Positions 7,972 through 12,399 of a stretch of DNA of 15,036 nt are shown here, piece by piece. Both the position numbers and the translations under genes were made by a program. How positions within the stretch are numbered: position 1 is the first letter of the stretch; the number at the start of each line of letters is the position of its first letter. The DNA comes from an uncultured Lachnospiraceae bacterium. Lineage in GTDB: Bacteria; Bacillota; Clostridia; Lachnospirales; Lachnospiraceae. Location: positions 1-15,036 of the forward strand of contig CAMPAX010000036.1 of NCBI GenBank assembly GCA_946633495.1, written 5' to 3'. A model generated the notes under the pieces. The model was given only the letters and a program-made list of their open reading frames with translations. It made no database searches and was not told the DNA's origin.

Positions 7972-7983
7972 TTTCGCGCGAAA
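7972..7983. repeat. 12-bp perfect palindrome TTTCGCGCGAAA
   Basis: A self-complementary TTTCGCGCGAAA lies between the dxs start and the 45-bp tandem array. It has no adjoining T run on either strand, so it is not an intrinsic terminator. It may be part of the same spacer element or a small operator. Confidence 0.4.
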
Positions 7984-7985
7984 GA

Positions 7986-8130
7986 GCTACGGCCTTCGCC
8001 TTACGGCTTCCGGTACTTCTCTTTTGGCAGAGTTACGACCTTCACCCACGGCTTCCGGTACTTCTCTTTTGGCAGAGTTACGTCTTTCACCCACGGCTTC
8101 CGGTACTTCTCTCAGGGCAGTGCTATGACC
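7986..8130. repeat. 45-bp tandem repeat, about three copies, in the dxs-ispA spacer
   Basis: The landmark ACGGCTTCCGGTACTTCTCT recurs at 8003, 8048 and 8093, exactly 45 bases apart. The middle and left units are nearly identical; the right unit diverges after its first 34 bases, and a partial further unit reaches into the 3' end of ispA. The minus strand reads through the units in one frame as RNSAKREVPEAVGEG, and 45 is a multiple of three. No start codon with a ribosome binding site supports a separate gene, so I treat it as a non-coding repeat filling the 197-base gap. Confidence 0.85.
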
Positions 8131-9085
8131 TGCGTCCTGCCAGCTGCTGCAAAAGCATGATCAGCTCTTTGGCGGCAGCATTTCCGGAAACCGAAGCAGC
8201 TTCCCTGTCATGCCCTGAATCGTCCATATCTACATCAAAGATTTCGGACAGGGTCCGGGTTGCGGCATCCGTTTTGGTCTTCACATATGCCTCGGCCGCT
8301 TCCATGCCGTGTAGAGTCACATAGGTAGTCTTCTCATTTCTTTCGTCCTGTCCGACTTCTTTCCCGAGCTCCTCTGCGGTTCCCGTCATATCCAGGATAT
8401 CATCCTGAACCTGAAATGCGATCCCGGCATCATAAGCCGCGCTTCGCACACCCTCCGTCTCTTCCTCCGTTGCCCCGCCGAGCACTGCTCCGATCTGCAT
8501 GGCACATTCCAGAAGAGCCGCGGTTTTATTTGCATATATATATTCCAGCTGTTCATCCGTGAGTCTCTTTCCCGCAAGCGTCACGTCGGCAGTCTGCCCG
8601 CCCAGCATGCCGAAAAGACCGGGTTTCCTGGCCAGGATCTGCATGGCGCGTTCCACCCTGGGATTTCCCGGTGCTTTGCTGAAACTGTCAGCCGCTGCCT
8701 CAAAGGCGCTGTTCAGAAGTCCGTCCCCTGCCAGGATCGCGATGTCTTCGCCAAAGGCCACATGTACCGTAGGCTGCCCCCTGCGAAGAGTATCATCATC
8801 CATCGCCGGAAGATCATCATGTACCAGAGAATAGGTATGGATCATTTCCAAAGCCGCCGCATAGATCATGGCAATGTCCGGATCCACGGCATCCTTCCCA
8901 TCCTCCCTGGTCCGAAATGCGTTATAGGTAAGAAGAAGGAGCCTTGGCCGGATCCTCTTTCCGCCTGCCGCAAGAGCATATTCCATCGCTTTACGAACCG
9001 GCTCAGCGAGTCCTGCATCCTTTGTCAGATACCGGATCGCCGTATCCAGAACTTCCTGGTTCTCCTGTCTTGTCTGTTCCGTCAT
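8123..9085 (-). CDS. ispA: Polyprenyl (farnesyl/geranyl) diphosphate synthase
   Basis: This cytosolic enzyme joins isopentenyl diphosphate to allylic diphosphates, giving farnesyl-type chains for quinone and undecaprenyl lipid synthesis. Motifs, numbered from the chosen start: GGKRIRPRL (41-49), first Asp-rich motif DDLPAMDDDTLRRG (90-103), GDGLLN, and second Asp-rich motif QDDILD (227-232). The DDxxxxD form is typical of bacterial IspA. I chose the ATG at 9083-9085 because GGAGG lies 5 bases upstream of it; the ATG four codons earlier (9097) has no ribosome binding site and would itself contain that GGAGG. At 320 residues it is longer than the usual 290-300 because of an acidic stretch with DVDMDDSGHDREAASVSG near the C-terminus. 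The last residues and stop lie in sequence resembling the adjacent 45-bp repeat. Confidence 0.95.
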   Translation of the reverse strand: MTEQTRQENQEVLDTAIRYLTKDAGLAEPVRKAMEYALAAGGKRIRPRLLLLTYNAFRTREDGKDAVDPDIAMIYAAALEMIHTYSLVHDDLPAMDDDTLRRGQPTVHVAFGEDIAILAGDGLLNSAFEAAADSFSKAPGNPRVERAMQILARKPGLFGMLGGQTADVTLAGKRLTDEQLEYIYANKTAALLECAMQIGAVLGGATEEETEGVRSAAYDAGIAFQVQDDILDMTGTAEELGKEVGQDERNEKTTYVTLHGMEAAEAYVKTKTDAATRTLSEIFDVDMDDSGHDREAASVSGNAAAKELIMLLQQLAGRRS

Positions 9086-9121
9086 TCTGTCCTCCATATC
9101 AAATGGTATCGTACCCTTTTC

Positions 9122-9406
9122 TTAACCTTCCCTTTTCAGGATCTCCATCTGCTGTCTTACACCTTCCAGGGTTTTCTGACAGTCATCAAGCAGCTTCACC
9201 CCCTCGGTATAAAGCTCCAGGGATTTCTGAAGCCCGGTCTCTTCCGACTCCATCAGCTTCAGGATCTCCTCCACTCTTTCGAATGCATCCTCCACTTTTA
9301 TGCTCTTTAGTTCCTGCTTCTCCGCTTTTTTCTCAGCCATTTTTGAACTGCCATCTCCCTTTGGATATGGCATCTCCTTTCTGTAAATCACATATTCCCC
9401 GGTCAT
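9122..9406 (-). CDS. xseB: Exodeoxyribonuclease VII small subunit
   Basis: XseB binds XseA to form exonuclease VII, which degrades single-stranded DNA to oligonucleotides. The core from residue 38 (VEDAFERVEEILKLMESEE, LQKSLELYTEGVKLL, CQKTLEGVRQQME) is the family's helical hairpin. From the ATG at 9404-9406 the protein has 94 residues, and this start overlaps the xseA stop as ATGA, indicating coupled translation in the same complex. XseB proteins are usually 65-85 residues and begin close to the MAEKK at the internal ATG 9338-9340, which would give 72 residues; its GGGAG is 14 bases away, rather far. Which start is used cannot be settled from sequence. It is followed by ispA. Confidence 0.93.
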   Translation of the reverse strand: MTGEYVIYRKEMPYPKGDGSSKMAEKKAEKQELKSIKVEDAFERVEEILKLMESEETGLQKSLELYTEGVKLLDDCQKTLEGVRQQMEILKREG

Positions 9407-10707
9407 GTTCCGATATAGGCCCTATTGCTCGAATCCTCGGATGTATGCCGTACACCCCTTACTTCAGCCTCGATGGTACCATCATGGATCAATACTTCGA
9501 ACCTGTCGGAAACCTTTACATCTTCTACGGAGCGGATTGCTCCACCTTCCTTGCTGATGTATCCGAATCCACCCACCAGCTTCGCGGTGGGGGAAAGTCC
9601 GTTCAGACGTTCCGTCAGAAGTTCCGCCCGCTGACACGCATTTTGCAGCTTCTGCTTCATTTCACGGTCCAACTTTTCCGACAGATAGTCCTGCCGGGCA
9701 AAGGAGGCTTCTGCAAGCTTACTCATTTCGCGCTTCAACAGTTCGGACAACTGCGTTCTTCGAAGAAGCTGCTGTTTGAGCCGCCCCTCGGGGCCTTTGC
9801 TGTCAAGGCGATTCCGAAGGCTCTCTTTCTGTTTCAACATATACTCGACTCTGTTTTGCAATACCCGGGTGATGAGATTCCGTTTCTCCTGAATCTGCCG
9901 GATCATGGACATCACATCGGGAACCGCTGCCACCGCCGCTGCCGTCGGAGTCGAAACCCGAAGATCCGCCGCTTCATCCGCAAGTGTAAAATTCGTTTCA
10001 TGTCCGGTAGCGGAAATGATCGGTGTCTCGGCTTCTGCTATGGCTCTTGCCACGATCTCTTCATTAAATGCCGAGAGATCCTCTTCGGACCCTCCGCCGC
10101 GTCCGACGATGATCACATCCAGTCCCATTTTGTCCAACGTGCGGATCCCGGCCACGATACTCTCTGCCGCTCCGATTCCCTGAACCTTAGCCGGATAAAG
10201 CACCATTCGGATATATGGATTTCGTAACTTACCGTTCTTTTCGATATCGTCTCTCACATCACCATGTTCGGATGTGACGATCCCGATGCTTTTTGCGAAT
10301 TTGGGGATTTCTTTTTTTCGTGACGGATCAAACAGTCCTTCCTGATATAATTTCTGTCTCAGCAACTTCAGCAGTTCCATCTGCCGTCCGGCGCCACCCA
10401 GTCGGATGGCCGTCGCCTTCAGCTGAAGTTCCCCTTTTCTTTCGTAGTAATCGACTGTCCCATCGACCACCACCTCCTGACCGGAAGCGATCTCAAACTG
10501 TAAGCCCTTCCACTGGCTTCCACGGTACATGACCGCAGAGATCATGGCGGTTTCATCCTTCAATGTAAAATACAAGTGTCCATTGCCGTCACGTCTCGCG
10601 TTGGATACCTCACCTTTTACCGATACTCTCTGAAATTCAATTTGCGTATCAATCAGATTCTTCAGCATCCGATTGAGCTGTGAGACCGTATATTCTCTGA
10701 CGGGCAC
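9403..10707 (-). CDS. xseA: Exodeoxyribonuclease VII large subunit
   Basis: XseA is the catalytic subunit of exonuclease VII. Numbered from the chosen start, an OB-fold follows REYTVSQLNRMLKNLI (with VSVKGEVSNARRDGNGHLYFTLKD), then the nuclease domain with SIGIVTSEHG, VIIVGRGGGSEEDLSAFN and SATGHETNFTLADEAADLRVSTPTAAA, and a long charged C-terminal helical region. I chose the GTG at 10705-10707: GGGAGG lies 8 bases upstream and the N-terminus then matches the family (434 residues). An ATG at 10786-10788 would add 27 atypical residues without a clear ribosome binding site. Two conserved motifs are altered: the usual TSPTGAAxRD reads TSEHGDVRDD, and GHETD reads GHETN. The order nusB-xseA-xseB is standard. 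With this start, 94 bases separate it from nusB. Confidence 0.93.
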   Translation of the reverse strand: MPVREYTVSQLNRMLKNLIDTQIEFQRVSVKGEVSNARRDGNGHLYFTLKDETAMISAVMYRGSQWKGLQFEIASGQEVVVDGTVDYYERKGELQLKATAIRLGGAGRQMELLKLLRQKLYQEGLFDPSRKKEIPKFAKSIGIVTSEHGDVRDDIEKNGKLRNPYIRMVLYPAKVQGIGAAESIVAGIRTLDKMGLDVIIVGRGGGSEEDLSAFNEEIVARAIAEAETPIISATGHETNFTLADEAADLRVSTPTAAAVAAVPDVMSMIRQIQEKRNLITRVLQNRVEYMLKQKESLRNRLDSKGPEGRLKQQLLRRTQLSELLKREMSKLAEASFARQDYLSEKLDREMKQKLQNACQRAELLTERLNGLSPTAKLVGGFGYISKEGGAIRSVEDVKVSDRFEVLIHDGTIEAEVRGVRHTSEDSSNRAYIGT

Positions 10708-10801
10708 CTTGCCAACCTCCCATGATTTGATGCCGGGGCATTCCTCCGACTGATGAAATGCAATACTGACTGTCTTTCCGGCACTCATACGTAACCCGGA
10801 T

Positions 10802-11260
10802 TCATTCTTTGTCGGAATCCTCCGGCTTTATAAGCAGCTGATTCAATACTCCGTTGATAAAGGATACCGCCTTTTCATCACAATACTTCTTTGCAAGCTC
10901 CAGCGCTTCGTTAACCGCCACCTTCCCCGGGATATCATCATCAAACCGGATCTCATAAGCGGCCACTCGAAGGATTGCCAGTTCCGCTTTTCCTACACGG
11001 TTCATTTTCCAATCATGGCTTGCAGACTCCAGCAGCGCATCCAGTTCCGAAGTCTTATTGAGGATGGCCATGCTCTTGGTCCGGATATATTCCTCGTCTT
11101 CCGGCTCAATCTCCTTCTTCATCCCCGGCAGAAATGTCCTCGGCTCCTGTTCCAGAGCCTTGATATAATTCTCAGCCTGTTCTTCCATGCCCTCCGGCTG
11201 AAAAAAAGCTTCCCGAAAAACGATCCGGAAGATGCTGTCTCTTACTTCTGTCCTTGTCAT
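10802..11260 (-). CDS. nusB: Transcription antitermination factor NusB
   Basis: NusB forms a complex with NusE (ribosomal protein S10) at boxA of rRNA leader transcripts and prevents premature termination. The protein is 152 residues, slightly long because of an acidic insert around residues 40-60. Family features are RTEVRDSIFRIVFREAFF at the N-terminus, NRVGKAELAILRVAAYEI in the middle, and the conserved C-terminal VAVNEALELAKKYCDEKAVSFINGVLN. The ATG has AGGAG 9 bases upstream. The 132-base gap to the Asp23-family gene holds no clear promoter; it has two copies of TTCATGACTT about 45 bases apart. Its position between the Asp23/Gls24 gene and xseA is the usual one in Clostridia. Confidence 0.96.
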   Translation of the reverse strand: MTRTEVRDSIFRIVFREAFFQPEGMEEQAENYIKALEQEPRTFLPGMKKEIEPEDEEYIRTKSMAILNKTSELDALLESASHDWKMNRVGKAELAILRVAAYEIRFDDDIPGKVAVNEALELAKKYCDEKAVSFINGVLNQLLIKPEDSDKE

Positions 11261-11392
11261 AGAATCTGTCTCCTTTATCCAAATCAGTTGGTGTCCGCAA
11301 TTAAACTAAATTTTTCTCTGACTCTGTTCATGACTTATCTGATACGATCATTTGCGTCGGACCAATGTCGCTTCATGACTTTCCCGGCACGA

Positions 11393-11770
11393 TTATTCGG
11401 AAAAATCGATGCCGGACACTCTCACATTCACTTTTGATGCGGTAAGCCCTGTCATGGTATACAGCGCCTGTTTCACCTTGTCCTGAATGGCTTTCGAAAC
11501 CTCTACGATGTTATAACCGAATTTGACCACCACAGATACATCCACTGTAAAATGATCTTCCGCATAAACGACCCGGATTCCCTTCGAAAGGTTCTTCTTT
11601 CCAAGCTTGGAGATCAGTTCATTCGGTATATTACCTGCCAGTCTCGCCACTCCGTCCACTTCCGTTACTGCCAGGCCGGCGATATTGGACACCACATCAT
11701 CCGCGATCCGGATAAAACCGATCCCGTCATCATCCTGCAAAGTAAGGTTTGACTTTTTTTCTTCTTCCAT
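11393..11770 (-). CDS. Asp23/Gls24 family envelope stress response protein
   Basis: Asp23/Gls24 (DUF322) proteins are small and abundant; in staphylococci Asp23 is held at the membrane by a partner and responds to alkaline or cell-wall stress. The exact role of the clostridial form next to nusB is unknown. The 125-residue protein contains IRIADDVVSNIAGLAVTEVD, GVARLA, SKGIRVVYAEDHFTVDVSVVVKFGYNI and VKQALYTMTGLTASKVNVRV, the complete domain. I chose the ATG at 11768-11770, which has GGAGG 9 bases upstream; the ATG at 11806 has none and would add 12 residues. No signal peptide or membrane segment is present, so it is probably cytoplasmic. A hairpin of CCGGCA and TGCCGG spans its stop codon. 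Confidence 0.95.
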   Translation of the reverse strand: MEEEKKSNLTLQDDDGIGFIRIADDVVSNIAGLAVTEVDGVARLAGNIPNELISKLGKKNLSKGIRVVYAEDHFTVDVSVVVKFGYNIVEVSKAIQDKVKQALYTMTGLTASKVNVRVSGIDFSE

Positions 11771-11807
11771 TTTATGAAACCTCCGTTGTTCCTCCGAGAC
11801 ATTCATT

Positions 11808-11893
11808 ATTTCGATCTAAAGGATTTCGATACGCGAATTTCGATCTAAAGGATTTCGATACGCGAATTTCAATCTGCGGATTTCGATCCGTGG
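11808..11893. repeat. 14-15-bp tandem repeats with ATTTCGATC core, between the Asp23 and TM2 genes
   Basis: ATTTCGATCTAAAGG and ATTTCGATACGCGA alternate twice, making two identical adjacent 29-bp units (11809-11837 and 11838-11866), then come ATTTCAATCTGCGG and ATTTCGATCCGTGG and a decayed end. It fills most of the 136-base gap. The TTCGATC core also occurs, on the opposite strand, in the 13-bp array at 5096-5173. Units are contiguous without spacers. Confidence 0.85.
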
Positions 11894-11906
11894 ATATGAT
11901 TTCAGT

Positions 11907-12143
11907 TCAATCCGGGGCCTCACTTCCCAGTAATTTTGCGCCTTCGAGAAGCGATAACAGCATAGGGATCCCTGTCCAGAAAAAGAGGACATAAAGGATT
12001 CCTTTCTTCCACTCTCCTAAATAAAACTTATGAATCCCGACAGTCCCTGCCAAAATAGCCAGCACCCCCGCCAGGGTACGGGATTTTTTCTTTCCCGGAG
12101 ATTTTGTTTCATTCTTCCCGTTCTTTTCCTGATCTATACTCAT
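11907..12143 (-). CDS. TM2-domain small membrane protein
   Basis: This 78-residue protein has a lysine-rich, polar N-terminus (residues 1-22) and then the TM2 domain: a first membrane segment (LAGVLAILAGTVGIHKFYLG, about 24-43), a short charged turn (EWKK), and a second segment (ILYVLFFWTGIPMLLSLLEG, about 49-68). The GxHKFYLG motif is diagnostic. The function of bacterial TM2 proteins is unknown. The ATG has GGTGA about 5 bases upstream. It is the first gene of the minus-strand block, behind a strong promoter, so it may be cotranscribed with the Asp23 and nusB genes, although the array-filled gap leaves room for another promoter. The link to the housekeeping cluster is by position only. Confidence 0.88.
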   Translation of the reverse strand: MSIDQEKNGKNETKSPGKKKSRTLAGVLAILAGTVGIHKFYLGEWKKGILYVLFFWTGIPMLLSLLEGAKLLGSEAPD

Positions 12144-12236
12144 CTATGTCACCATCCAATATCCTGCTTATAAATCTTCCTAAGGGACCTTTCCGGCTTT
12201 ATGCGGCAGAAAATCCATCATGTCATAATCCATACG

Positions 12237-12265
12237 ATTATAGCATACTATCACCCGAATGAAAA
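12237..12265 (-). promoter_or_regulatory. Probable sigma-A promoter for the minus-strand gene block
   Basis: On the minus strand TTTTCA (12265-12260) is followed after 17 bases by TATAAT (12242-12237), which is preceded by TGC, giving an extended -10 (TGCTATAAT). It lies about 95 bases ahead of the TM2 gene start and points toward the whole nusB-recN cluster. The consensus match and spacing are good; the assignment is by sequence only. Confidence 0.6.
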
Positions 12266-12297
12266 GAGAGGAACATCAACCTGAACCCTCCATTTTC

Positions 12298-12338
12298 TTG
12301 AATCCCCTATGGCATACACTATATAAATATGATATAAT
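12298..12338 (+). promoter_or_regulatory. Probable promoter for the YfhO-family gene
   Basis: TTGAAT (12298-12303) is followed after 18 bases by TATAAA (12322-12327). A perfect TATAAT lies slightly downstream (12333-12338) but has a weaker -35 at the proper distance. One or both could drive the plus-strand gene 62-78 bases further on. The 256-base gap 12144-12399 therefore holds divergent promoters and no additional gene that I can see. Confidence 0.5.
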
Positions 12339-12349
12339 TAAGCGTTCTG

Positions 12350-12368
12350 TTGCCTTGAAAAAAGGCGA
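12350..12368 (+). promoter_or_regulatory. Leader hairpin upstream of the YfhO-family gene
   Basis: GCCTT and AAGGC form a 5-bp stem around a GAAAA loop, extendable by a G-T and a T-A pair. It would lie near the 5' end of the transcript, where such stems can protect mRNA. It has no T run after it (GATAAATATT follows), so a terminator or attenuator is less likely. Confidence 0.35.
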
Positions 12369-12399
12369 TAAATATTATTAATTTACACGGAGGATTCCC

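Noticed and set aside
7946..8128. 60-codon plus-strand frame made of repeated ASGTSLLAELR-type segments
   Set aside because: Another reading of the 45-bp array, without a ribosome binding site; any frame through a 45-base repeat gives a periodic peptide.
7569..8324. 251-codon plus-strand open frame across dxs, the 45-bp array and ispA
   Set aside because: It is antisense to two clear enzymes; its repeated segment is just the 45-bp array read in another frame, and there is no ribosome binding site.
11384..11415. Stem CCGGCA/TGCCGG at the end of the Asp23-family gene as a terminator
   Set aside because: It spans the stop codon and is followed on the minus strand by GGAAAGTC without a T run.
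5096..11893. Tandem arrays as CRISPR loci
   Set aside because: Units are directly adjacent without unique spacers, and no cas genes are present.
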